Origin: Oscillospiraceae bacterium | GTDB taxonomy: Bacteria; Bacillota; Clostridia; UBA1381; UBA9506 | Direction of reading: 5' to 3' | DNA: 43,149 nucleotides | NCBI GenBank assembly: GCA_015068855.1 | Contig: SVJS01000009.1 | Span: forward strand, 1 to 43,149 | Part shown: piece after piece, positions 16,260-22,869 of the stretch | Numbering within the stretch: position 1 is the stretch's first letter | Layout: each line of letters opens with the position of its first letter | Made by a program: the position numbers and the translations under genes | Notes under the pieces: model-generated | The model's input: the letters and a program-made list of their open reading frames with translations, nothing else | Databases searched by the model: none | What the model was told of the DNA's origin: nothing

Positions 16260-16292
16260 AAGCCATAACCAAACGAGAAGGGAGCAACATAT

Positions 16293-16739
16293 ATGTATCA
16301 GGTACAAAGGAAACGGCATGGCGGGCTTTTTTGGCTCCTTTTGTTTGTATTTGCTTTTATTGTTGGCCTGGTCCTCGGCTATGGCGGGATTAGGCTAAAC
16401 CAGGCCCGCACCGAAACAGAACCCCAAAAAAACGTCCGTGCCGGCTCTGAAAAACCCTCGCAAACAGAAGAAGTTCCTCTTGACAGACCGGCTTCCGTTG
16501 TTGTGAAGCCGGCAGAGGAAGCGGAAGCGCCACCGGAAGCCAATGGTTTTTTTGTCGTCACGCAGGACGGAAGCGTTTGTGTGTTTCGTCTGGATGCCGA
16601 GGGCAATCGGGAGTTTAGCCATAAGCTGCCCATTGTGTTAGATGCTTTGCGTCAAACCGACCGGGAGCTGTTTCAAAAAGGACTTCATCTACCCTCCCGT
16701 CAGGCGCTTTTGGAGCTGACGGAGGACTTTGCCTCGTAA
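16293..16739 (+). CDS. Membrane-anchored protein with BofC C-terminal-like domain
   Basis: The 148-residue protein has a short basic N-terminus, one membrane segment (residues about 12-33) and a proline/glutamate-rich linker (about 38-82). It ends in a domain (about 85-147) that resembles the BofC C-terminal domain: FFVVTQDGSVCVFRL, then LRQTDRELFQKGLHLPS, then LLELTEDF. BofC restrains SpoIVB and so helps set sigma-K timing in B. subtilis. The match here is by pattern only and BofC's N-terminal domain is missing. AAGGGAG precedes the ATG. A forespore-type promoter supports a sporulation role. Confidence 0.6.
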   Translation: MYQVQRKRHGGLFWLLLFVFAFIVGLVLGYGGIRLNQARTETEPQKNVRAGSEKPSQTEEVPLDRPASVVVKPAEEAEAPPEANGFFVVTQDGSVCVFRLDAEGNREFSHKLPIVLDALRQTDRELFQKGLHLPSRQALLELTEDFAS

Positions 16740-16762
16740 AACTGCATATTGTTTAGCAAAAA

Positions 16763-16792
16763 AATAAGGCACTGCAAAAGCAGTGCCTTATT
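16763..16792 (-). terminator. Terminator of the HU gene
   Basis: AATAAGGCACTGC/GCAGTGCCTTATT, 13 bp perfect with a 4-nt loop. It is followed on the leftward strand by a T7 run. Confidence 0.85.
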
Positions 16793-16807
16793 GAATAAGC
16801 AAAAAGC

Positions 16808-17083
16808 TTATTTTGCTACAGCATCCTTCAGAGCCTTACCAGCTTTGAAGGCAGGAACGGTAGCAGCTGCAATTTTGATAGCAGCACCTGTCTGAGGGTT
16901 CTTACCGGTGCGAGCTGCTCTTTTTCTTGTTTCGAAAGTACCGAAACCGATTAAAGCAACCTTTTTACCCTTTTTCAGTTCGTCAGCAACAACTGCTGTG
17001 AAAGCGCCAACCATTTTTTCAGCGTCTTTCTTAGAAACCTCTGCCTTTGCAGCGATTGCTGCAACTAATTCAGCCTTATTCAT
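16808..17083 (-). CDS. hup: HU-family DNA-binding protein
   Basis: This 91-residue nucleoid protein matches HU/HBsu throughout. It has the dimerising helices ([23 protein letters not shown]), the [21 protein letters not shown] strand and beta-arm, and the C-terminal helix. HU dimers bend DNA non-specifically and are abundant. GGAGG precedes the start. The promoter is a perfect consensus, in keeping with high expression. It is a single-gene unit with its own strong terminator. Confidence 0.97.
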   Translation of the reverse strand: MNKAELVAAIAAKAEVSKKDAEKMVGAFTAVVADELKKGKKVALIGFGTFETRKRAARTGKNPQTGAAIKIAAATVPAFKAGKALKDAVAK

Positions 17084-17119
17084 TGATACATAACCTCCAT
17101 ATTTTTTTCTTATAGTCTC

Positions 17120-17148
17120 ATTATACCCTTATAAAATCGATTTGTCAA
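17120..17148 (-). promoter_or_regulatory. Perfect-consensus sigma-A promoter of the HU gene
   Basis: Minus-strand TTGACA (17143-17148), 17 bp, TATAAT (17120-17125). Confidence 0.85.
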
Positions 17149-17209
17149 TGCTGTTTTTAACAGTTTTTGCGTATTTTTTACAAAAATTGAAAATTTTTTC
17201 TTGAAATTC

Positions 17210-17238
17210 TTGTTATTCTGTACGGATTATGGTAAAAT
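17210..17238 (+). promoter_or_regulatory. Probable promoter of rhaM
   Basis: TTGTTA (17210-17215), 17 bp, TAAAAT (17233-17238), about 47 nt before the start codon. Confidence 0.5.
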
Positions 17239-17284
17239 GGACGAAGAAAATCAAGAATTAATTTACAAAAGGGAGCGCTTGTTT

Positions 17285-17596
17285 ATGATGATTCAGGCTT
17301 GCAAGATGAAAATTTTTCCCGGTCAGGAAGCCGAATATAAAAGACGTCACGATGAAATCTGGCCCGAAATGATTGAAATGATTCACGAGCGTGGCGGACG
17401 GAATTACTCTATTTTCTTTGATAAGGAAACAAACTATCTGTTCAGCTACATTGAAGTTGTGGACGAAGAAAAATGGAATCAGGCTGCCACAGAGCTGAAC
17501 TACAGATGGTGGAATTACATGGCAGACATCATGGAAACCAACGCAGATAACAGCCCCGTGTCGGTTGACCTGCCCTGTGTTTTCCACCTGGATTAA
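17285..17596 (+). CDS. rhaM: L-rhamnose mutarotase
   Basis: The 103-residue protein matches the L-rhamnose mutarotase family (DUF718), which interconverts the anomers of L-rhamnose. Family features are the KIFPGQEAEYKRRHDEIWPEM segment with the catalytic histidine, the IFFDKETNYLFSYIEV strand pair and the WWNYMADIMETN segment. GGGAG lies 9 nt before the ATG at 17285; the upstream extension of the frame has no ribosome binding site. No other rhamnose genes are nearby, so the natural substrate is uncertain. Confidence 0.85.
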   Translation: MMIQACKMKIFPGQEAEYKRRHDEIWPEMIEMIHERGGRNYSIFFDKETNYLFSYIEVVDEEKWNQAATELNYRWWNYMADIMETNADNSPVSVDLPCVFHLD

Positions 17597-17610
17597 TACA
17601 AAACCGTTGT

Positions 17611-17652
17611 AAGGAGCCACAGCAAAAGGCTTTTCTTTTGCTGTGGCTCCTT
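17611..17652 (+). terminator. Terminator of rhaM, 18-bp hairpin
   Basis: AAGGAGCCACAGCAAAAG (17611-17628) pairs perfectly with 17635-17652 and is followed by further T residues. The 105-bp repeat begins directly behind it. Confidence 0.85.
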
Positions 17653-17657
17653 TTTTG

Positions 17658-17762
17658 GGGCTGGACGAACCATAGCGCAGATTGGACAAATTGAGCAAAA
17701 ATAAGGCCTCGCCTTGTTTTTGGTTGCCCGACGGCGTACTGGCGTACGCCAAGAGGCAAAGT
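17658..17762. repeat. 105-bp structured repeat, copy 2
   Basis: It matches 5643-5747 with about 15 substitutions and no gaps. Here the repeat is followed directly by ACAGCCCTTTTTT, equivalent to the far right end of the longer element at 5599-5903. The roughly 140-bp middle part of copy 1 is therefore absent. The two internal hairpins are preserved: CAAAAATAAGGC/GCCTTGTTTTTG, and GGCGTAC/GTACGCC. Confidence 0.75.
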
Positions 17763-17773
17763 ACAGCCCTTTT

Positions 17774-18409
17774 TTACCAGCGGTGTTTGCTCTCCGTCAC
17801 CCGCCCTACAATCCGCACGCTTTCAAACTCGGCCTGCGAAAATTCCATGGCAGGATAATAAGGATTAAAAGCGCGGAGAATAACTGTTTCGCCGCGACGG
17901 ACAAATTCACGCAGCACCCAGTTTTCCTCATTAATCACAAAGACACCCAAAGCCCCGCTTTTTAGACTGCTTTGCTTTTTAATTAACACCAAATCACGCT
18001 CTGCAAGACAGGGCGCCATGGAAGTATCGAAAACCTGTGCATAAAAATAAACCCCCTGCCGGCAAAGACCCGGCGCCAGCTCATAGCCGGACATGTTTTC
18101 CTGATTAAACAGGTCCTCCTCCGGGACCAGAGAGCGCAGAACAGGCAAAAAACAAACGTCCTGCTTTGTGCAGACAGGTCCCTCGTTCTGCTTTTCCGCC
18201 TCCCGGTATCCCATGAGGTAATCGGGAGATGTTTGAAGAATCTGGGCTAATTTTTCCACAATCGGTAATTTAATTTTATTGGTCTCCCCGTTTTCCCAGC
18301 GCATGACGCTGGAACGGTTCACATCAAGCTTATCTGCAACATCCTGCATGCTGAGGCCGATGGCCTCCCGCCTTTGCTTAATCCTCTGTCCGATATTGAC
18401 CTGATTCAT
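17774..18409 (-). CDS. XRE-S24 repressor, degenerate LexA/CI-like
   Basis: The 211-residue protein has an N-terminal Cro/CI helix-turn-helix (residues about 8-65: IKQRREAIGLSMQDVADKLD). A C-terminal S24 domain (about 95-208) resembles phage CI and LexA repressors. The nucleophile serine is present in FDTSMAPCLAERDLVLI. The lysine of the usual xVKRL strand is leucine here (WVLREFVRRG), and no Ala-Gly cleavage site is apparent in the linker. Self-cleavage is therefore doubtful. The ATG at 18409 has AAAGGAG 9 nt upstream. It diverges from a Cro-like gene, and an operator covers its own -35 element, which suggests autorepression. Confidence 0.85.
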   Translation of the reverse strand: MNQVNIGQRIKQRREAIGLSMQDVADKLDVNRSSVMRWENGETNKIKLPIVEKLAQILQTSPDYLMGYREAEKQNEGPVCTKQDVCFLPVLRSLVPEEDLFNQENMSGYELAPGLCRQGVYFYAQVFDTSMAPCLAERDLVLIKKQSSLKSGALGVFVINEENWVLREFVRRGETVILRAFNPYYPAMEFSQAEFESVRIVGRVTESKHRW

Positions 18410-18487
18410 GTTGCTGTCTCCTTTGCTGTCGCTGTCACACCTGCGCCACATGCACCAAAGCCCACAGCGACCGATTTATACATCCAC

Positions 18488-18516
18488 ATTGTACCACACA
18501 GAATTGCAAAATGCAA
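18488..18516 (-). promoter_or_regulatory. Promoter of the S24 repressor gene
   Basis: Minus-strand TTGCAT (18511-18516), 17 bp, TACAAT (18488-18493). The -35 element lies inside the palindromic operator at 18503-18517. Confidence 0.7.
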
Positions 18517-18517
18517 C
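18503..18517. promoter_or_regulatory. Operator 1, TTGCA-n-TGCAA palindrome
   Basis: ATTGCAAAATGCAAC, a near-perfect palindrome covering the repressor -35 element. It recurs at 18605-18619 and 18891-18905. Confidence 0.75.
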
Positions 18518-18568
18518 ACTTTTTGCCTTTTTTTGTGCTTCTTGTTGCGAAACGTGTCATGAAATCTA

Positions 18569-18597
18569 TTGACAAACCCTGCCCGATATGATACGAT
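18569..18597 (+). promoter_or_regulatory. Promoter of the Cro-like gene
   Basis: TTGACA (18569-18574), 17 bp, TACGAT (18592-18597). The predicted start point coincides with operator 2. Confidence 0.75.
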
Positions 18598-18604
18598 TTT
18601 TATG

Positions 18605-18619
18605 GTTGCAAAATGCAAC
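18605..18619. promoter_or_regulatory. Operator 2, perfect palindrome
   Basis: GTTGCAAAATGCAAC lies at the expected transcription start of the Cro-like gene. Binding there should block transcription. Confidence 0.8.
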
Positions 18620-18640
18620 GCATCGAAAGGAGGCTTTACT

Positions 18641-18856
18641 ATGGTAAACACAAACAAACTCAGAGGCAAAATTGCAGAAAACGGGCTCACCTTCAAAACT
18701 CTGGCCCAGCAATTAGGCTACTCCCCAACCACTATCGGGCGTAAAATTAAAAACAAGACCCCCATGACTCTGGAAGAAGTAGAACTTTTCAGGGAGCACC
18801 TTAGCATTCCCGTCCACCAGATTATGGAGTACTTTTTTGTCGAGCATGTGAACTGA
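18641..18856 (+). CDS. Small Cro-like XRE regulator
   Basis: This 71-residue protein is essentially one helix-turn-helix domain: IAENGLTFKTLAQQLGYSPT, followed by IGRKIKNKTPMTLEEVELF. It is of the type found opposite CI-like repressors in prophages. The ATG at 18641 has a perfect AAAGGAGG 7 nt upstream; the frame extends further back but through the promoter. It diverges from the S24 repressor gene across a 230-bp region with two operators, like a phage lysis/lysogeny switch. No integrase or structural gene is present in the window. Confidence 0.85.
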   Translation: MVNTNKLRGKIAENGLTFKTLAQQLGYSPTTIGRKIKNKTPMTLEEVELFREHLSIPVHQIMEYFFVEHVN

Positions 18857-18890
18857 AAATTGTTTCAGTTTGAAAATTTTTTGTGCAATT

Positions 18891-18905
18891 GTTGCATATT
18901 GCAAC
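18891..18905. promoter_or_regulatory. Operator 3, perfect palindrome
   Basis: GTTGCATATTGCAAC lies between the Cro-like gene and the downstream Cys-rich gene. It is the same motif as operators 1 and 2 with a different centre. Confidence 0.7.
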
Positions 18906-19034
18906 ATTTTGCAGACAGGAAGTGACATGAAAACATTTAGTGACCGTTCCTTAGAACAGTTTTACGGCGCCGAGGCGCGCGTTGTTCGCTGGGAACATAA
19001 GAAAAATTTGACTTTTTACAGGAGGATATATCCC

Positions 19035-19223
19035 ATGAGTGTACATAAAGATTGTTTCGCCTATCGGGTAGGTCGTTGCACCATCCTGACCGAGATGATT
19101 TGCAAGCGGGACAGCTGTTCTTTTTACAAAACAAAAGAACAAATGGAGAAAGACCGCATCCGTTACGGGCACAACAAAAATTATCAACCAAAAGGAGCCG
19201 AGCGTGAGACATTACATCCCTAA
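19035..19223 (+). CDS. Small Cys-rich (zinc-finger-like) protein of the cassette
   Basis: The 62-residue product starting at 19035 contains DCFAYRVGRCTILTEMICKRD plus SCSFYKTKEQMEKDR. This spaced set of four cysteines resembles small cysteine-rich proteins found near mobile-element regulators in Clostridia. I know no assigned function. A strong AGGAGG lies 9 nt before the ATG at 19035. The same frame is open back to an ATG at 18927 (MKTFSDRSLEQ) with AGGAAG in front. Either start, or both, could be used. The 3' end overlaps the next gene by 20 bp. Confidence 0.65.
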   Translation: MSVHKDCFAYRVGRCTILTEMICKRDSCSFYKTKEQMEKDRIRYGHNKNYQPKGAERETLHP

Positions 19224-19557
19224 AAACAAAAACCCCGATACCATGCCCCATAACCTGTACATGCAGATGCTCTATATTATCCGTGACTATGCCGAAGGGC
19301 CTTCGGCAGGCAGCACGCCGGGGCGCCGCGACCAGTGGCGGGCAACGGAAGCCGTGATCGGCTATCTGCAACGGGACTACGAGCGCCGTCCCGATACCTA
19401 TGGCAACCTGGTCCCTCTGCGCGCCTTTTTTGAATATCCCTATTTTTCCATCATGTTTATGCAGCAGAGCCGCGACATGGCGGCTTCTAAGCGATTTTGG
19501 AGCCGCTATCGCTGTCGCTTTGCCAGGCTCCTCGCCATGGAGCTGGGGCTTTTATAA
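19204..19557 (+). CDS. Hypothetical protein of the cassette
   Basis: The 117-residue protein starts at a GTG with AAGGAG 6 nt upstream, overlapping the Cys-rich gene. It is rich in arginine and aromatic residues (YLQRDYERRPDTYGN, FFEYPYFSIMFM, RFWSRYRCRF) and predicted mostly helical, with no membrane segment or signal peptide. I recognise no family. Its position at the end of the repressor cassette and the coupled start suggest a joint role with the preceding gene. A repeat end (GGGGCTGTGG...) begins directly after the stop codon. Confidence 0.6.
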   Translation: MRHYIPKNKNPDTMPHNLYMQMLYIIRDYAEGPSAGSTPGRRDQWRATEAVIGYLQRDYERRPDTYGNLVPLRAFFEYPYFSIMFMQQSRDMAASKRFWSRYRCRFARLLAMELGLL

Positions 19558-19581
19558 GGGGCTGTGGAAAAATGCGCACAC
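19558..19581. repeat. Solo terminal-repeat end
   Basis: This 24-bp sequence starting GGGGCTGTGGAAAAATGCGC agrees at 22 positions with the inverted right end of the element at 5599-5903. It lies one base after the stop of the cassette gene and just before the hydE terminator. The rest of the element is not visible. Confidence 0.6.
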
Positions 19582-19587
19582 TGCATA

Positions 19588-19632
19588 AAAAGAGCTGCGA
19601 TACAATGTGTTTCATTGTGCCGCAGCTCTTTT
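19588..19632 (-). terminator. Terminator of the pdxY-mnmA-hydE operon
   Basis: AAAAGAGCTGCG/CGCAGCTCTTTT with an inner ACAATG/CATTGT stem; the leftward strand ends in TTTTTAT. It serves the leftward operon just after the hydE stop. Confidence 0.8.
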
Positions 19633-19638
19633 GTTATG

Positions 19639-20697
19639 TTATTTTTCACGGTAATCTCCCCGGTCAACAACCGGCTGATATCCAATGGCAGAAAGCCTTG
19701 CTCTCAGAAACTCCAGACTTTCGGCCGCCTCGGCGCCCTCTGCCAGCTTATTATCATACAGCGCATAATCCTTCCGCCTGTCAGCCGGCGACAGATTGGG
19801 CATAACAACATTGGCACCTGCCAAAATGGCCCGTTCCCGCCCGCCCTCTTGCAGCGTTCCAACTGCTGTCGTGGCCGGAATTAAGGCACGGGGATGCCCC
19901 AAACGCAGCAGGGCAATCAAAAACAGCGTCAGCTCCAAATCGCCCGCGGGCTCCTGCCCAAAAGGCGTATCGCTCTGGGGCAGAAAGGGGCCGATACCAA
20001 TCATCTGCGGGCGAAGCTCCTGCAAAAATAAAAGGTCACAGGCTATGTGCGCCAAGGTCTGCCCGGGCGAACCAACCAAAAATCCGCTTCCCACCTGAAA
20101 GCCGATTTCTTTCAAATTCCAAAGGCATTCCTTTCGCACCTTCGGCGAAAGCTCCGCCGGATGCAAGTGGCCGTAATGCGCCTCGTCCACCGTTTCATGC
20201 CGCAGCAAATAGCGGTCGGCACCGGCATCAAAAAAGCTTTGATATACCTCTTTGGAGCGTTCCCCCACTGACAAGGTCACGGCGCAATCGGGATAGAGCG
20301 CTTTAATCTGCCGCACGAGAGCGCACAGGCGCTCGTCGGAAAACCCGCCGTCCTCACCGCCCTGCAAGACAAAGGTGCGAAAGCCCAGCTCATACCCTGC
20401 ATGGCAGCAAGATAAAATTTCCTCATCTGTCAGGCGATACCGACGGCAGTTTGTGTTGCTCCGTCTGAGACCGCAATAATAACAATCGTTTTTGCACACA
20501 TTGGTAATTTCAATCAGGCCACGGATGTAAATATTTCGGCCAAAATTAGCCTCCGCACAACGGCGTGCCGCACAAAGCGCATAGGCTTCTATCTCCCCGT
20601 TTCGATGTTCAAGCAGAAACAAAAAATCATCGAATGTCAGGCTCTGTCCCGCTCTAAGCGCGTCAATCAGTTTTTTCCCCTGTTCAAATACATCCAT
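19639..20697 (-). CDS. hydE: [FeFe]-hydrogenase maturase HydE (radical SAM)
   Basis: The 352-residue radical SAM enzyme takes part in building the H-cluster diiron subsite of [FeFe] hydrogenase. The cluster motif CKNDCYYCG (about residue 68) follows IRGLIEITNV, a HydE hallmark. VLQGGEDGGFSDERL, YLLRHETVDEAHY and GIGPFLPQSDTPF are further family segments. The ATG at 20697 is 1 bp past the mnmA stop with AGGTGG upstream; the longer frame starts inside mnmA. HydF and HydG are not in the window. It is the last gene of a three-gene operon. Confidence 0.92.
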   Translation of the reverse strand: MDVFEQGKKLIDALRAGQSLTFDDFLFLLEHRNGEIEAYALCAARRCAEANFGRNIYIRGLIEITNVCKNDCYYCGLRRSNTNCRRYRLTDEEILSCCHAGYELGFRTFVLQGGEDGGFSDERLCALVRQIKALYPDCAVTLSVGERSKEVYQSFFDAGADRYLLRHETVDEAHYGHLHPAELSPKVRKECLWNLKEIGFQVGSGFLVGSPGQTLAHIACDLLFLQELRPQMIGIGPFLPQSDTPFGQEPAGDLELTLFLIALLRLGHPRALIPATTAVGTLQEGGRERAILAGANVVMPNLSPADRRKDYALYDNKLAEGAEAAESLEFLRARLSAIGYQPVVDRGDYREK

Positions 20698-20698
20698 A

Positions 20699-21730
20699 TC
20701 ATTCACCACCTGTTATGGTGCCACCGCCAACGACAACCTCATCTGCGTAAAACACCATGGCCTGTCCCGGCGCAGGTGCACGCTGCGGCTCTGTAAATTC
20801 AGCAACAACACCCGTCTCTGTCAAATGGAGTCGGGCAGCGGACTCCCGCGTCGTGTAACGCGTTTTAACCGTAACGCTCATCCCGTCACTCGGAGCATCA
20901 CACGCAATCCAGTTTACGTTCTTTGCCCAAACGCGTGACACAAACAAACGCTCCTCGGGCCCCAAAATAACCCTGTTTTGCGCAGCATCTTTTGCCAGAA
21001 CGAAGGCAGGTGCACCCAGCGCAATCCCCAGACCCTTTCTTTGGCCCACGGTGTAACGGATGACGCCCTGATGCCGTCCCAGCACTGTCCCGTTCTCATC
21101 CACAAAATCGCCTGCCGGGTAATTGCTTCCCCGCAGGGCTTCCAAAACGGCGGCATAGTCTCCGTCTGGCACGAAGCAGATGTCCTGACTGTCCGGCTTG
21201 TTTGCATTAGACAGCCCTATGCTTTCGGCAATTTCACGAACCTCCGGCTTAGAGAGATCGCCTAAGGGAAACAGACTATGTGACAGCTGCTCCTGATTCA
21301 GTCGATACAGCATGTAGCTCTGGTCTTTGTTTCTGTCCTTCCCCCGCAGAAGCAGGGTTCTGCCGCTGCCGGCATCCTTTTGCAGGCGGGCATAATGCCC
21401 CGTGGCAAGAAAGTCACAGCCTAAACGCCTTGCATGGCGAAGCAACAAACCAAACTTAATTTTTTCATTACAAACAATGCAGGGATTGGGGGTTTCGCCC
21501 CGTTCATAGCTCTCTGCAAAATCGCTGATAACCGCGCTTAAAAAAGCCTCCCGTTCATCAAATTCATAAAAGGGAAGCCCAAGCCGTTCCGCGGCAAGGC
21601 GGGCATCGGGCTGCACCTCGCCCGTCAAATGCAAGGTGCCCCCGCAAACGGAATACTCTTCTTTTTGTAATAAATACGCGGCAACCGAACTGTCCACACC
21701 GCCGCTCATGGCAATCATAGCCTTTTTCAT
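20699..21730 (-). CDS. mnmA: tRNA-uridine 2-sulfurtransferase MnmA
   Basis: The 343-residue enzyme adds sulfur at C2 of the wobble uridine in tRNA Lys, Glu and Gln. It has the PP-loop SGGVDSSVAA at the N-terminus, the cysteine pair in NPCIVCNEKIKFG (about residue 95) and DSQDICFVPDGDY (about 190), and the ATGHYARL segment. A C-terminal beta-barrel completes the normal length. Its ATG overlaps the stop of the pyridoxamine kinase gene in an ATGA arrangement, and hydE follows within 2 bp, so all three are coupled. Confidence 0.95.
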   Translation of the reverse strand: MKKAMIAMSGGVDSSVAAYLLQKEEYSVCGGTLHLTGEVQPDARLAAERLGLPFYEFDEREAFLSAVISDFAESYERGETPNPCIVCNEKIKFGLLLRHARRLGCDFLATGHYARLQKDAGSGRTLLLRGKDRNKDQSYMLYRLNQEQLSHSLFPLGDLSKPEVREIAESIGLSNANKPDSQDICFVPDGDYAAVLEALRGSNYPAGDFVDENGTVLGRHQGVIRYTVGQRKGLGIALGAPAFVLAKDAAQNRVILGPEERLFVSRVWAKNVNWIACDAPSDGMSVTVKTRYTTRESAARLHLTETGVVAEFTEPQRAPAPGQAMVFYADEVVVGGGTITGGE

Positions 21731-22587
21731 TGCGCCTGCTCCTTTTTCAGCATTTGCATCAGTTTGGGAAGATTATATTCAAAATTAACACCATAGCGAA
21801 GCTCTTTATCCATCGCTTTGGTGGTCTCAATGGACAAAACTGTGTAGTCTGCCGCAAGGCCCGCCGCCTCGGAGAGAGAAAAATCATGCATCAGCGCCGC
21901 TAAGAGCGTGCTTGCATAGACATCCCCCGTGCCATGATAAAACCCATCCACCTTCCGACGCAGAACAACCTCCCGACGGCCCGTGCCGCCCTCCATGGTA
22001 GCCGCACCTAAGGACGCCTCATCAAAATGCACGCCCGTCAGCACAACGTGGCCCGGGCAGATACGGGAAAGGCCCGTAAGCAGACGGTCAATCTCCGCTT
22101 CCGAATAGGGGCCCGCCTGATAGGGCTCATCAAGAAGAAGATAGGCCTCCGTCATGTTGGGCACAATCACATGAGCACGGGCACAAAGCCCCCGCATGGC
22201 AGCAGGAAAGCTCTCATCAAAAACAGGGTACAGGCGCCCGTCATCACCCATAACCGGGTCAACCATAACGAGCGTGTCCTCCCGAGCAATCCGGTCAAGC
22301 ACACGGCCAATGATATCCGTTTGCTCCCGGGACCCTAAAAAGCCCGTATACACCGCATCAAACTGAATCTGCTGGCTTTTCCAATGATCGGCAATGGGCA
22401 GAATGTCTGCCGTTAAATCATGATAGGTATAGCCGGAAAAGCCGCCCGTATGAGTAGACAGGACCGCCGTGGGAATACAGCAGGTTTCAATGCCTGCACA
22501 AGATAACATGGGAAGCGCCACAGTCAACGAACATTTTCCAAAGCAGGAAATGTCATGAATGGCAGCCACGCGCTTTTGCCGCTCCAT
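21727..22587 (-). CDS. Pyridoxamine/pyridoxal kinase (PfkB/ThiD-like)
   Basis: The 286-residue kinase phosphorylates B6 vitamers in the pyridoxal phosphate salvage pathway. Diagnostic segments are AIHDISCFGKCSLTVALPML at the N-terminus, VMVDPVMGDDGRLYP (about residue 115), VPNMTEAYLLL, and the ATP/anion-hole GTGDVYASTLLAAL (about 220). The ATG at 22587 has AAAGG 8 nt upstream; an ATG nine bases before it overlaps that site. It is the first gene of the operon with mnmA and hydE. A role in supplying PLP for cysteine desulfurase is tempting but only inferred. Confidence 0.9.
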   Translation of the reverse strand: MERQKRVAAIHDISCFGKCSLTVALPMLSCAGIETCCIPTAVLSTHTGGFSGYTYHDLTADILPIADHWKSQQIQFDAVYTGFLGSREQTDIIGRVLDRIAREDTLVMVDPVMGDDGRLYPVFDESFPAAMRGLCARAHVIVPNMTEAYLLLDEPYQAGPYSEAEIDRLLTGLSRICPGHVVLTGVHFDEASLGAATMEGGTGRREVVLRRKVDGFYHGTGDVYASTLLAALMHDFSLSEAAGLAADYTVLSIETTKAMDKELRYGVNFEYNLPKLMQMLKKEQAQ

Positions 22588-22631
22588 ATAACCCATCCTT
22601 TCAGCAGAATTTGTAGAAAAACTACGTCTTT

Positions 22632-22660
22632 ATTATAGCCGTTCCCCCCGCCTTTGTCAA
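22632..22660 (-). promoter_or_regulatory. Consensus promoter of the kinase-mnmA-hydE operon
   Basis: Minus-strand TTGACA (22655-22660), 17 bp, TATAAT (22632-22637). Confidence 0.85.
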
Positions 22661-22795
22661 TAAAAAGGCAGAAAAAAGCCCCGCCACCGAAACGAGCGGA
22701 AAAAGCACGAGCCGATGGAATGAGTCTATCCGCCGCAGAAAGCTTTCCGGCCCTCTTTGCCCCCTGTGCTTTGCCAAGGATTTTCAGATTGCATC

Positions 22796-22824
22796 TTGTT
22801 TTTGAGGCGCTTGTATGATACAAT
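22796..22824 (+). promoter_or_regulatory. Promoter of the prfA-cdaA-ybbR operon
   Basis: TTGTTT (22796-22801), 17 bp, TACAAT (22819-22824), 45 nt before prfA. Confidence 0.6.
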
Positions 22825-22869
22825 AAAGGGTAGAACATTTTCTTGCAGTTTCACATAAAGGAGTCAACC

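Noticed and set aside
16208-16292. Terminator for the carboxypeptidase gene at the inverted repeat 16243-16278
   Set aside because: The repeat is followed by AGGGAG and not a T-run, and it overlaps a forespore-type -10; an operator or structural role fits better.
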